Origin: Thermoplasmata archaeon
GTDB taxonomy: Archaea; Thermoplasmatota; Thermoplasmata; Thermoplasmatales; Thermoplasmataceae
DNA length: 13,113 nucleotides
Direction: 5' to 3'
NCBI GenBank assembly: GCA_021792045.1
Contig: JAJYVJ010000041.1
Location: 1-13,113, forward strand
Shown here: positions 5,539-12,873 of the stretch, piece after piece
How positions within the stretch are numbered: the stretch's first letter is position 1
Layout of the letters: every line of letters starts with the position of its first letter
The notes under the pieces: model-generated
What the model saw: the letters and a program-made list of their open reading frames with translations, nothing else
Databases searched by the model: none
Told to the model about the DNA's origin: nothing
Translations under genes and position numbers: made by a program

Positions 5539-5553
5539 TACTAGTAAATTACT
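5538..5553. promoter_or_regulatory. Candidate RHH operator (TTACT/AGTAA half-sites)
   Basis: Three alternating half-sites, TTACT (5538-5542), AGTAA (5543-5547) and TTACT (5549-5553), form two overlapping inverted repeats between the divergent RHH genes. RHH repressors typically bind tandem short half-sites of this kind and autoregulate. Binding is inferred from position and symmetry. Confidence 0.45.
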
Positions 5554-5628
5554 CCTATTAGAGTGTTGCTATGTATTACGCCCTCATTACTCCCAACTGT
5601 TAATTTTGATGTAATATCATTGCCATGT

Positions 5629-5817
5629 ATGGCAACATCATACACGACTGTAAAGATTCCAGACCAGCTCCTCGAAAAGATCGAAGATATAATTCGTGAA
5701 AATCCCCAATATGCATACCGCGACCGTTCCGAGTTCATCATTGAGGCGATACGCGAGAAGATACAAACTCTTGAGGATCGCAAACGAACTTCAGCATCGG
5801 GAACGGCAACTGGATAA
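5629..5817 (+). CDS. Ribbon-helix-helix (CopG-like) DNA-binding protein, 62 aa
   Basis: ATG 5629 was chosen because it places the RHH strand at the usual distance from the N-terminus (MATSYTTVKIPDQLLEKIED); the frame upstream to 5563 has no domain. Residues 5-11 form the DNA-reading beta-strand (YTTVKIP). Helix 1 is about 13-25. Helix 2 begins with RSEFIIEAIREKIQ, the typical RHH turn and dimer core. The tail is disordered (TSASGTATG). It should act as a dimeric repressor. It is divergent from a broken paralogue and convergent with another small RHH gene (5828-5974). Its own targets probably include the inverted repeats at 5538-5553. Confidence 0.8.
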   Translation: MATSYTTVKIPDQLLEKIEDIIRENPQYAYRDRSEFIIEAIREKIQTLEDRKRTSASGTATG

Positions 5818-5827
5818 CTGCCTAAGG

Positions 5828-5974
5828 TCACGCTGGAACCTCCTGCTTTTCGCGGTGCTCTGCGAGGAGCTTTCTAATGGCTTCTTCAAGAGTGTTTACT
5901 CGAAAGTCAAACTTAGCGTCGTAAAGCTCTGAAAGGCATTCTTTGCTTATTCCAATGGTTGTTTTGTTTGACAT
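5828..5974 (-). CDS. Small RHH-like regulator or antitoxin, 48 aa
   Basis: The frame starts at ATG 5974 and ends at TGA 5828-5830. The sequence begins MSNKTTIGISKECLSELYDA and ends with the helix NTLEEAIRKLLAEHREKQ. This is the compact strand-helix-helix pattern of small archaeal RHH or VapB/AbrB-size antitoxin-like proteins. A perfect inverted repeat overlaps its start codon, which suggests autoregulation. No toxin gene is adjacent: the gene ends 10 bp from the convergent RHH gene, and the winged-helix gene is divergent. A stand-alone regulator therefore seems more likely than a toxin-antitoxin pair. Confidence 0.65.
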   Translation of the reverse strand: MSNKTTIGISKECLSELYDAKFDFRVNTLEEAIRKLLAEHREKQEVPA

Positions 5975-5985
5975 ATACAATATGT
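5971..5985. promoter_or_regulatory. Perfect inverted repeat over the start of the small RHH gene
   Basis: ACATAT-ACA-ATATGT is a perfect 6+3+6 inverted repeat covering the start codon of the minus-strand RHH gene, within the region shared with the divergent winged-helix/kwaB-like operon. It is a good candidate operator for autoregulation and possibly for control of that operon. Binding is inferred. Confidence 0.4.
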
Positions 5986-6065
5986 AAAGTATAAGTGGTA
6001 TTAATTATGTATGGTAAATGTAATGTTCACCTACAGATTGTAAGGTTACGTTAACTTCACTTGAT

Positions 6066-6443
6066 TTGAGGTTCTCTAAGTCGATTCTCGCGAAACTCTA
6101 TAGCGAGGGGAGTTGTCTTAAGACAACTTTACAGGATATAGTCAAAAACCTATACTCGCTTGACAAATTACTAACCTCTCTGAGCAACGATGGGTTAATT
6201 AAAATCGACGTAAAGGCATTTGGGAAAAATATCCAGGAGATATCACTCACCCCTAAAGGTCGAATTGTTGCCGAAAATCTCATTCATCTGGAAGAAAATA
6301 GCATAAGGATACCTGAAGGCTTGATCTCGGAGATAGAGAAGATAATCAAGAGGGACAAGTCACATTCATCTGTTGAAGAATACGTTAATGAAGCTGTGAG
6401 GAAAGCCATTGAGAAGTGGAAAAGGGAGCATGCGGTGGGGTGA
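6066..6443 (+). CDS. Winged-helix plus RHH fusion regulator, 125 aa
   Basis: No ATG is available. TTG 6066 (then RFSKSILAKLYSEG) is the first sensible start after the upstream in-frame stop at 6021. Residues about 1-75 look like a winged helix of the PadR/MarR-like size: helices up to LLTSLSNDGLIKI (recognition helix), then a wing ending in ISLTPKGRIVAENL. Residues about 80-120 form an RHH unit (SIRIPEGLISEIEKIIK, then SVEEYVNEAVRKAIEKW). Two DNA-binding folds in one short chain are unusual and suggest a dimer that contacts two sites. Five bases separate its stop from the GTG of the kwaB-like gene, so it is probably that gene's operon partner and regulator. Confidence 0.7.
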   Translation: MRFSKSILAKLYSEGSCLKTTLQDIVKNLYSLDKLLTSLSNDGLIKIDVKAFGKNIQEISLTPKGRIVAENLIHLEENSIRIPEGLISEIEKIIKRDKSHSSVEEYVNEAVRKAIEKWKREHAVG

Positions 6444-6448
6444 AAAAA

Positions 6449-7405
6449 GTGGATAATAAAGTTCGGAGGGAAAATGAGACTGATGAGCGAGAAACTTTTA
6501 TACATACACTTAAGGAAGTGGCAAATAGTGTTTTAGACGACTCTGTTAATTATTACATCTTCTATTATAGGAACTCTGGTAAAAGGAAAATAAATGCATT
6601 TAAGACAAGCATTAACGAGAGTATAGGCAAGAGACTTAGTGTTGCCATTAGAAATTCAATTAAATCATTACAACCCAATTCTATTTACGACTATGAAGAT
6701 AATGATAGCGAAAACAATCATGACCCGGAATTGATCGAATCGGTTGAAGTCCCAAGATTTAAAGAGATTATGACTGCCATTGCAGAAACGGAAGAAATGC
6801 TCTCCCTTAGTAGCCTAAAGGAAGCCACTTCACCTAAATTTGCCATTACAATGGGAAAAATTACTGGTTTTGGTGTTCTAAGAAAAGTTAGTTATTTGAA
6901 AGAAAAACGAAGTTTCATGTCATTAAATGACTCAGGAGTTTTCAATGAAATAGACGATGCAGTTCTCTTAGAAGTTCCAGATTCCATTTCAGCGTTCCAC
7001 TTTGATGATAAGATTGTGATCTTTAGTGAGGGTGTTTTTGAATCTATTTTCAACTATCATGAAAAGATTATGTCAACGCTTGAGAATAAAATGGAGTATA
7101 GTCAAAAATTGTTCTCAGACACAGCCCTATTTTATAACTCAATTAGAAGTGATTCCAGAAAGGCAAGGAAACTGTTCAATGCTTACAATAGTGATTATAT
7201 AACGTCATTAAAAGTCTCGGACATAGTAGATTATGCGACCGAATTTAATCTTGACATAAAAATTAATCAAGATGATGATAAAATAGATTTTGCCAGCTCA
7301 AATGCATGGCATGTTGTCAAGGCCATCTGTGAAGATTTCTTCACTGGCAGGTGGTCTAAAAATCACTTTTCTGCCAATAATAAATTTAGACTTAATGGAA
7401 AATAA
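6449..7405 (+). CDS. kwaB: KwaB-like (DUF4868) protein of a Kiwa-type defence system, 318 aa
   Basis: KwaB is the cytosolic effector of Kiwa, an antiviral system in which the membrane protein KwaA senses phage attack and KwaB acts on DNA (known for bacterial Kiwa). GTG 6449 is preferred over the upstream ATG because it follows GGTGGGGTGA and gives the family's usual length of about 315 aa. Diagnostic parts are an acidic, helical N-terminal half, and a central run ending in VPDSISAFHFDDKIVIFSEG followed by VFESIFNYHEKI, which matches the DUF4868 strand-strand-FE-x-IF core. The C-terminus (VKAICEDFFTGRW, then SANNKFRL) matches the family's terminal signature. It follows the winged-helix/RHH regulator and ends 9 bp from the convergent kwaA-like gene. 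Family recognition is from memory of motifs, not a search. Confidence 0.7.
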   Translation: MDNKVRRENETDERETFIHTLKEVANSVLDDSVNYYIFYYRNSGKRKINAFKTSINESIGKRLSVAIRNSIKSLQPNSIYDYEDNDSENNHDPELIESVEVPRFKEIMTAIAETEEMLSLSSLKEATSPKFAITMGKITGFGVLRKVSYLKEKRSFMSLNDSGVFNEIDDAVLLEVPDSISAFHFDDKIVIFSEGVFESIFNYHEKIMSTLENKMEYSQKLFSDTALFYNSIRSDSRKARKLFNAYNSDYITSLKVSDIVDYATEFNLDIKINQDDDKIDFASSNAWHVVKAICEDFFTGRWSKNHFSANNKFRLNGK

Positions 7406-7414
7406 ATTCTAACA

Positions 7415-7978
7415 TTATACCAGGTAATAAGTATAATCTGTAATACTGAAAAACTTATACATCTGTCCAGAATTCTTTAGATTGCTTCTAATTTTTAGCT
7501 TTGAAATAGCGTATATTTCATTGTTTTCCAATGTGGGATCAGATATATTCTCTATTTCCACTTTGTAGAACTTGTAGCCGAAAAGCGCTAATATGGGGTT
7601 ATAAAATAGCATATCACTGTTAATATAGAGCGAATAAACAATTAACAGAATAATCAGAAAAGATACAAAACCTTCTATATTTCTGGATAATAAAGGTAAA
7701 ACCGAAATATACGTCACTACATATATAGTGTAGATACTTCCTCGATCTTCCACCTTTTTAATTACAGTTTTATCTTTTCTAGAATCTCTGTTTGACTTCA
7801 CCGACTCCTTGAGCGCTATTCTCCAATAATAAATTCCTATAAGAGATACGATTAGAAAAACAGCAAAAAACAGCAATTGAAATATATTTAATGGTTGAAT
7901 TGAAAAAAGTAGGCCAATAAGGAAGAGTGGAAGAAGGTCTCCAAGAAACAGAATAGTAATCTGACCACGATTTAGCAA
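7415..7978 (-). CDS. kwaA: KwaA-like four-TM membrane protein, 187 aa
   Basis: KwaA is the membrane sensor half of Kiwa. The protein has four hydrophobic helices, at residues about 8-26, 32-50, 80-98 and 102-120, with a charged cytosolic loop (KESVKSNRDSRKDKTVIKK) between the second and third. After the last helix comes NPILALFGYKFYKVEIEN and a soluble C-terminal domain ending ITDYTYYLV. The NP-x-L-x-x-x-GY-x-F-Y-x-V-E motif after helix four is what I associate with KwaA. The start is TTG 7978, preceded by GAGAGG. Alternatively the true start is ATG 7994 in another frame (MRGLSFAK), nearer the leaderless distance from the TATA box, which would imply a one-base frameshift. It is on the opposite strand to kwaB, tail to tail. 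The call rests largely on topology, that motif and the neighbour. Confidence 0.6.
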   Translation of the reverse strand: MLNRGQITILFLGDLLPLFLIGLLFSIQPLNIFQLLFFAVFLIVSLIGIYYWRIALKESVKSNRDSRKDKTVIKKVEDRGSIYTIYVVTYISVLPLLSRNIEGFVSFLIILLIVYSLYINSDMLFYNPILALFGYKFYKVEIENISDPTLENNEIYAISKLKIRSNLKNSGQMYKFFSITDYTYYLV

Positions 7979-8010
7979 ACGATAATCCTCTCATTTACCT
8001 TAATGCAAGT

Positions 8011-8020
8011 CATATAATAA
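8011..8020 (-). promoter_or_regulatory. TATA box of the kwaA-like gene
   Basis: The complement reads TTATTATATG. Its centre (about 8015) predicts a transcript start near 7989, which would leave the GAGAGG ribosome-binding site and the TTG start at 7978 downstream. The gene therefore has its own promoter, separate from that of the kwaB-like operon. Confidence 0.45.
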
Positions 8021-8129
8021 AATTTAATTACGAACATCCCTTAGAACCCATCCATTTTTTCCTGATCTTATGATATTTCCCTCCGCCATCTTCCGTTTAA
8101 TTTGTATTTTTCAAGGATCTTGTGAAATC

Positions 8130-8237
8130 TTATCTCCATATCTCTTTGAGTTTCTCCATATTATTCTTTTGTATCGTGCTCCATGCTTTCAGGGCAGCTT
8201 CCCGGTATTTCTCATGGTTATATTCAACATTCATCAT
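8130..8237 (-). CDS. Possible 35-aa peptide or gene fragment
   Basis: A short frame starts at two adjacent ATGs (8237, 8234) and contains KYREAALKAWSTIQKNNMEK, a convincing amphipathic helix, before TAA. Just after the stop another frame continues with KILEKYKLNGRWRREIS. The two pieces could be one frameshifted gene of about 55 aa. No family recognised. It lies between the kwaA-like gene and the 56-aa gene, on the same strand as both. Confidence 0.3.
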   Translation of the reverse strand: MMNVEYNHEKYREAALKAWSTIQKNNMEKLKEIWR

Positions 8238-8307
8238 TTTTTTATTCCCTTTCTGGCTCTAATATCATATATACAAAGCCCCCTAAAAATTTTTTAAGAA
8301 GAATCCA

Positions 8308-8478
8308 TCATTTCAGGCTCTCCTCGACCATGACATCTATCTTCTCCTGTATCTTTCCAAGAAGCTTTTCGATTTTGCTATTCGCATCTTCAAGACTGAC
8401 AGATTTTCTGACTATCCCCGCGCACTTCACGATTCCTTTCATCAGTCCATTGTAGAATTCAACGTCGAATCTGTTCAT
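8308..8478 (-). CDS. Small helical protein, 56 aa
   Basis: ATG 8478 (MNRFDVEFYNGLMKGIVKCA) is preferred over the TTG 12 bases upstream. The product is entirely helical in composition. The C-terminal half has heptad-like spacing (ANSKIEKLLGKIQEKIDVMV), which fits a coiled coil or helical bundle. Codon use and base composition look like a normal gene, and it is not a shadow of anything on the other strand. No family recognised. Its position beside defence genes is noted without implying a role. Confidence 0.5.
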   Translation of the reverse strand: MNRFDVEFYNGLMKGIVKCAGIVRKSVSLEDANSKIEKLLGKIQEKIDVMVEESLK

Positions 8479-8593
8479 GGAATTTGACAAGAATGTTCTA
8501 CATTCATAAATCTTTCACTACATTTCAAAAATGAGCAAATGGTTCTAAATACGGAGGTTTTACTATGTTGTATTAATTTAAATTGTTCGAACG

Positions 8594-9169
8594 GTGATCC
8601 ATATAGATCATGAAAGGGTTTATCTAAATCGTAACTGTAATCTTTGTATGTCGATCCTTGTGGTTGAATACACTTTCCAGAATATTAGGATCAATCTTCA
8701 TTGCATTAGACTAAATTATAAGCAATTAAGTGAGCAAAAAGCGACTTTGCGAGAGGGCAACCAAAAAAATGCAACAAGGGGGATTCCCTTACTCAATAAC
8801 TTTGTGTTGGCATCACATTTCTGTATTCTTAAAAGCATTTGCAAACTGGTAACAGGAATGGCACATAAAGCTATTCTACTTGCGAACCTTAGACTTGATG
8901 TGGGCTGATCAACATTGATCCCATATGGAGATCCCCTCGGGTTTAAGCGAGAGTTTTCTGAAAGTTGTTTTGGGAACTACGATGCTATTTTTGCGAATTC
9001 CGACGTTAAGAATGGGCTTATTGATTTCAATTTATTTCAACAATATATGTTCTACGTTGGAGATATAATCACAACCTTGACTTTAGGAAATTCGGTCAAG
9101 AAATTTATTGACTTTCTAATCGATGAAAAAGTGACCCACATGCTGTTAGAAATGAGGCAAAACCATTAA
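8594..9169 (+). pseudogene. Unrecognised coding remnant with in-frame TGA
   Basis: An open frame from 8594 (GTG) reaches TGA at 8906-8908 and continues in the same frame from 8909 to TAA at 9167-9169. Across the stop it reads LANLRLDVG, stop, STLIPYGDPLGFKREF. TGG to TGA would explain the stop. The second part (YMFYVGDIITTLTLGNSVKK) looks protein-like. The first is cysteine- and leucine-rich and less convincing, and may not be coding from its beginning. No ribosome-binding site was found and no family is recognised. It appears to be part of a larger decayed gene reaching to about 9.5 kb. Confidence 0.35.
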
Positions 9170-9180
9170 AACAAGGTCAA

Positions 9181-9441
9181 TTGAAAATATGGAAAGGTGG
9201 CCCAAAGAACGTACCAGTCATCGAAGGAGAAGGTGTTCCCTCGCCTGTTATAGAAATATGTGAAACGAGACCATTGTTCCAAATTCAACGCGGGTATTTA
9301 CTAGCATTGAGAAACATAAGAATAGAATACAAGGAATTTGAAACTGGGCTCTTCCTTGAAGCATCTGGGCATTCCTTTTTCCCTGATCCTGACAACGTAT
9401 GTATTGTTGGTGTAAGTAAATGCTGTGGCAACAGCTGGTAA
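9181..9441 (+). pseudogene. Unrecognised coding remnant, probably continuing the previous one
   Basis: This frame opens well upstream of its nominal TTG at 9181: from about 9133 it already reads DPHAVRNEAKPLKQGQLKIW, overlapping the end of the preceding remnant in another frame. It contains RGYLLALRNIRIEYKEFETG and HSFFPDPDNVCIVGVS and stops at 9441. A third frame then carries AVATAGNFLVKQPIWIGDPQ to about 9520. Overlapping protein-like stretches in different frames are typical of a gene broken by several indels. The family is not recognised. Confidence 0.35.
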
Positions 9442-9482
9442 CTTCCTCGTAAAACAACCCATCTGGATTGGAGATCCCCAGC

Positions 9483-9497
9483 GAAACCCTTATACTA
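9483..9497 (+). promoter_or_regulatory. BRE/TATA promoter for the gene at 9523
   Basis: CGAAACCCTTATACT has the form of an archaeal BRE followed by a TATA box. The expected start of transcription is near 9518, so the GGGAGGA (9511-9517) before ATG 9523 would lie at the very 5' end of the transcript. Confidence 0.45.
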
Positions 9498-9522
9498 AAA
9501 TGAATAGTCAGGGAGGAACTAA

Positions 9523-9792
9523 ATGAAAATAAGTGAAGTTCATGCGAAACTGGACAAGAAGTGCGTAATAGCAATCAGGTGTCCCAAGTATGGAGCCAAG
9601 TCTTGGAATTGTTCCCTACCGTTAATCGTTTTCTTGCTCAGGTATGCCTTCAATGAACATCTAAACAGGAATATAATATTTCAATGTTTCTGTTCTGCGA
9701 AACGTGCATTGCCATATGTTTTACAAACATTCAGGACAGACCGTGTACGTATAAGATGGAATTTCAGGTACAAACGCGATCATTTACTCTGA
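9523..9792 (+). CDS. Unknown protein, 89 aa, possibly truncated or decayed
   Basis: ATG 9523 follows a good promoter and GGGAGGA at proper spacing. The first 30 residues (MKISEVHAKLDKKCVIAIRC) look genuine, including a CPKYGAK element reminiscent of half a zinc ribbon (CPKCGA). The rest is rich in R, F, L and C, which is less convincing. Other frames nearby carry protein-like pieces (FCETCIAICFTNIQ at about 9694-9730, and TNAIIYSELDVLNAFSKCRG at about 9771-9830). The start is therefore probably real and the remainder frameshifted. No family recognised. From the end of this frame to 9969 I see only the last of those remnants. Confidence 0.35.
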   Translation: MKISEVHAKLDKKCVIAIRCPKYGAKSWNCSLPLIVFLLRYAFNEHLNRNIIFQCFCSAKRALPYVLQTFRTDRVRIRWNFRYKRDHLL

Positions 9793-9969
9793 ATTAGATG
9801 TTCTTAACGCGTTTTCAAAGTGCCGTGGAATAAAGAACGAATCAGTTTTTTCTGGGAATCTGTAAAAATTTTATCATGAAGTTGTACTCCCCCAGATCCC
9901 TACGACAGCTTTTATGGGAATAAAACAACGTAAAGAGAGATTAGACATTGTTTTTCTACGAGAAGTAAC

Positions 9970-12684
9970 TTACATAATCTCTTTTTCTATAAGATCTCTT
10001 TGCTCATCCGTAATTCCATAGAGTTCATAAACTAAAATGTCAATTTTTTTGTCTATCCTTTGGATTTCTTCTTCCAATCTAGCTCTTTTCTCTGTGTGCT
10101 TAATTCCCATTTCATTTATTTCATTGTTTAATGTAGTTATTTTATTAACTAGTGGAATTACCTCCCTTTTAAATTTATTAGATATTTTGATTTGTAGCTC
10201 CTTAATTTGAGGCGGGCCGACTCTTATAAACCCACCAGAAAGAGATAGCCCGCTGAACATCGTTCTGTAATATGAAGACATGAATTTGCTGTTGAGTATA
10301 GCTATAATTGGTCTTAAGTCGTCTTTAGAAATTATGACTGTTGTAGATTTCCCAGCTAGGCATTGACCATAATCTAAGTAACACTCAAGCCGTTTAGTCA
10401 TACCTCCAACAATGATCTTGGTGTAATTTGTCTGCTCAAGTCTCTTCTTCGAGAAATGTTCTAACTTATCTATACCGACGATGGGCCTATTATAAGATTC
10501 CTTTATATATCTTGTTTTAAAAACTCCCCACAAGCAGGAATATCTATCTAAAGTGCCTGTATTCACAAACTTGTAATAATTAATGTCATCCTCAGTTTGT
10601 TCTTTTATTATTTTTTTAATTTCGTAGGCTTCTGAAACTGTTGCAGCACCAATCACCTGTGCAATATCTCCAAGTTTATGCACTTTCCCCTTAAATATCG
10701 CGCCGTTCGTGGAAGAGTCTGAAAGTATATGTGACCACGACCTATTTTCACCTTTGGTTAACTCTCTATAGTTTACAACTTTAGAACTTACGATCACAGG
10801 CACTTCTTTCTTGAGCTCAATTACTTCAACCTTAGTGGTATTTCTTAATGCCTTAGATTTCTGTACTACAATTACTATTGGATAAACGCTTGCATTGAAT
10901 ACGGGTACCCTCGAATAATCTCTTATTATTTTTACAGAGTACTTTGCAAGAAATTTTCTTGTCTGTTCAGCATAATCAGCTGAAAGTAGTTTATTTGGAA
11001 CTATCATCCCCAGATATCCACCGTCTTTAAGCAATTTAATCCCCTTTTCGAGGAAGATACAGAATAAATCCCAATTGCCTTTAGCACATTCATATGTTGT
11101 TCTGCACTCTTCCCGAGTTTCCGGTTGCGACCGACTCATCTCTTCTGAATCTATATAGGGTGGATTCCCTATTACTACATCAAAACCTCCAGCATCTGTT
11201 ACTTCTGGGAATCTTTCCTCCCACTTGAAAGCATTCAGTCCGGCAACGTTTTCACTTTGAATAAGGCTGTTTCCATGTTTTATCCTTAAATCAACTTCAC
11301 CTGGGAGTTTTCTATATCTTTCAGCGGCCTTAAGGAGAAGGTTTAACTTTGTAATTTCAACAGCCTTTTCATCCAAGTCTACTCCATATAAGTTGTTCTT
11401 CAGAATTTCTGTTTTAAAAGTATATTTTCCCTGTTCATCGATTCGGTCCTGTTTAACTTCAACATCTTTGTAAAGTCTTGAAATCAAACGGTCAAATGCT
11501 TTGATTAGGAATGAGCCTGAGCCGCAAGCTGGGTCTATGATTTTTATATTTCTAGCGTTAAAGCCCTTTGCATTGAGTATCCCATCCAGAGTACTATCAA
11601 CTATGTATTCGACTATATACGTAGGGGTATAGTAGATCCCTTGTTCTTTCCGATACGTTATCCCATTCATTAGACTTGTCTTGCCGGTTTTTGTCTGGGC
11701 TAGAATCTTTCCAAGGTACTGCTCATAAACCTGCCCCAATATATCGGCATTAATCCAATCGAAATTGTAAACATACTGTTTATCTTTAGACATATATAAG
11801 AGGCTGACCATCTCCTGAACTATTTTGCCATCAATATCGATTACATCACAATCATTGTCGGTTCCGATTGCAAATAATCCACCATTGTATACTTCATTGT
11901 ATTTCTTAAAAATTTCTTTAAGTCTGTGATAAGCGCTTCCATACGAGTTATGAACGATTTTTTCCATCAAAAATATTCCCTCTAAATTAATACCAACGTC
12001 CTCACACTTGCGTATAAAAATCAATCGGTCTATTATCCGCTGGATGATCTCTTCCCTTTCATTTAAGTTATATTTTTTCAGATATCTCCTTTCGATATCA
12101 ATTGCTATTAACCTACGAATTGACATCAAACCTTCTAGAAGAGGTTTATCGATAGAAATCCGTTTCTTCAGCCTTCCCTCTTCCTCAGCTTTCCTCAAGA
12201 GTAAATTTTGCTCAAAGCTCTCCCTATGGAGGTAGAGCAAATCATGCAGGTTATTGATGTAATCTTCCGGAGAATTGAATACCCTGAATATATTTGTTAA
12301 TGGATTTTCTTGTTCCACACAAAAAATTTTCATTCTTTCGAAATTGGTAGAAATGGCAAAAGGAACATTGGTTCTAGAGAGTGCGTAAGAAATCACTTGC
12401 GTATCAGCTTCTCTTTCCAGCGGAAGACCGAGACGTTTTGCTTCTAGAAAAAACACTTCCTTGCCGTCAATGCTGAAAGAGTAATCCACAAAACCTGTCT
12501 TATTTCCTCTTCGAACTTGTTCGCTCTTTGTAAAATCCTTCGGGGTCCAACCTAAGATTGCAAATAAGGGCTCTATTAGTTTTGTTTCGGTATTTGTCTC
12601 CAATTGTCCCTTATGTTTATCATAATCTTCTCTGAATTCCTTTATGAAAGCTATGATATCGCTCCTAATTTTATCTAAGTTCAT
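9970..12684 (-). CDS. Type IIG restriction-modification enzyme (Eco57I-like), 904 aa
   Basis: A single-chain R-M enzyme that methylates adenine in a specific site and cuts unmodified DNA. The N-terminal nuclease resembles the HsdR N-terminal fold, with PD-(D/E)xK residues D67 (FVDYSF) and E81-A-K83 (FFLEAKRL). A helical connector follows. The gamma-type N6-adenine methylase carries motif X (YYTPTYIVEYIV, about 351-362), motif I (DPACGSGSFL, 384-393), NLYGVDLDEKAVEI (431-443) and catalytic NPPY (507-510). The TaqI-like specificity region covers about 640-840. The C-terminus is a coiled coil ending KIDILVYELYGITDEQRDLI, typical of the family. Length is normal and no breaks are visible. ATG 12684 sits about 23 bases from a TATA box, so it is leaderless. 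It is a stand-alone gene between decayed sequence and an IS630 element. The recognition site cannot be read from sequence. Confidence 0.9.
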   Translation of the reverse strand: MNLDKIRSDIIAFIKEFREDYDKHKGQLETNTETKLIEPLFAILGWTPKDFTKSEQVRRGNKTGFVDYSFSIDGKEVFFLEAKRLGLPLEREADTQVISYALSRTNVPFAISTNFERMKIFCVEQENPLTNIFRVFNSPEDYINNLHDLLYLHRESFEQNLLLRKAEEEGRLKKRISIDKPLLEGLMSIRRLIAIDIERRYLKKYNLNEREEIIQRIIDRLIFIRKCEDVGINLEGIFLMEKIVHNSYGSAYHRLKEIFKKYNEVYNGGLFAIGTDNDCDVIDIDGKIVQEMVSLLYMSKDKQYVYNFDWINADILGQVYEQYLGKILAQTKTGKTSLMNGITYRKEQGIYYTPTYIVEYIVDSTLDGILNAKGFNARNIKIIDPACGSGSFLIKAFDRLISRLYKDVEVKQDRIDEQGKYTFKTEILKNNLYGVDLDEKAVEITKLNLLLKAAERYRKLPGEVDLRIKHGNSLIQSENVAGLNAFKWEERFPEVTDAGGFDVVIGNPPYIDSEEMSRSQPETREECRTTYECAKGNWDLFCIFLEKGIKLLKDGGYLGMIVPNKLLSADYAEQTRKFLAKYSVKIIRDYSRVPVFNASVYPIVIVVQKSKALRNTTKVEVIELKKEVPVIVSSKVVNYRELTKGENRSWSHILSDSSTNGAIFKGKVHKLGDIAQVIGAATVSEAYEIKKIIKEQTEDDINYYKFVNTGTLDRYSCLWGVFKTRYIKESYNRPIVGIDKLEHFSKKRLEQTNYTKIIVGGMTKRLECYLDYGQCLAGKSTTVIISKDDLRPIIAILNSKFMSSYYRTMFSGLSLSGGFIRVGPPQIKELQIKISNKFKREVIPLVNKITTLNNEINEMGIKHTEKRARLEEEIQRIDKKIDILVYELYGITDEQRDLIEKEIM

Positions 12685-12700
12685 TCTATTGCTATTAAGT

Positions 12701-12712
12701 TTCCAATATTTA
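12701..12712 (-). promoter_or_regulatory. TATA box of the R-M gene
   Basis: The complement reads CTTAAATATTGG, an AT-rich TATA element centred near 12707. This is about 23 bases from ATG 12684, with no Shine-Dalgarno between them, so the messenger is probably leaderless. Confidence 0.45.
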
Positions 12713-12838
12713 AGATATTGCTTCTGGTATTCGGTGTTGCAGGCAGATGCATGAATGAAATTTTAGGTCAACCCCTAAAGCCTCCTCCAGATACAATGCA
12801 TAGGTAATAAGTTAATTTTTTGAAAATTTCAGCTTGAT

Positions 12839-12861
12839 TACAATTCTTCCATTGTATTTTT
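12839..12861. other. Hairpin plus T-run between the R-M gene and the transposase
   Basis: TACAAT-TCTTCC-ATTGTA is a perfect 6-bp stem with a 6-base loop, followed by TTTTT on the plus strand. It lies 13 bp beyond the transposase stop codon, where an insertion-sequence end or terminator would be expected. The T-run is on the wrong side to end the minus-strand transposase transcript. The 12685-12873 gap holds nothing else I can support. Confidence 0.3.
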
Positions 12862-12873
12862 ATACATAACGAA

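Noticed and set aside
5629..5974. Toxin-antitoxin pair from the two convergent RHH genes
   Set aside because: Both products look like DNA-binding RHH proteins; neither has toxin features, and convergent orientation is not that of an operon.
8070..8455. Plus-strand phenylalanine/serine-rich frames
   Set aside because: They are shadows of the helical, lysine/glutamate-rich minus-strand frames at 8130-8237 and 8308-8478.
9248..9574. Minus-strand 108-codon frame
   Set aside because: It is antisense to protein-like plus-strand remnants, has a serine/cysteine/histidine-rich composition without domain signal, and has no promoter.
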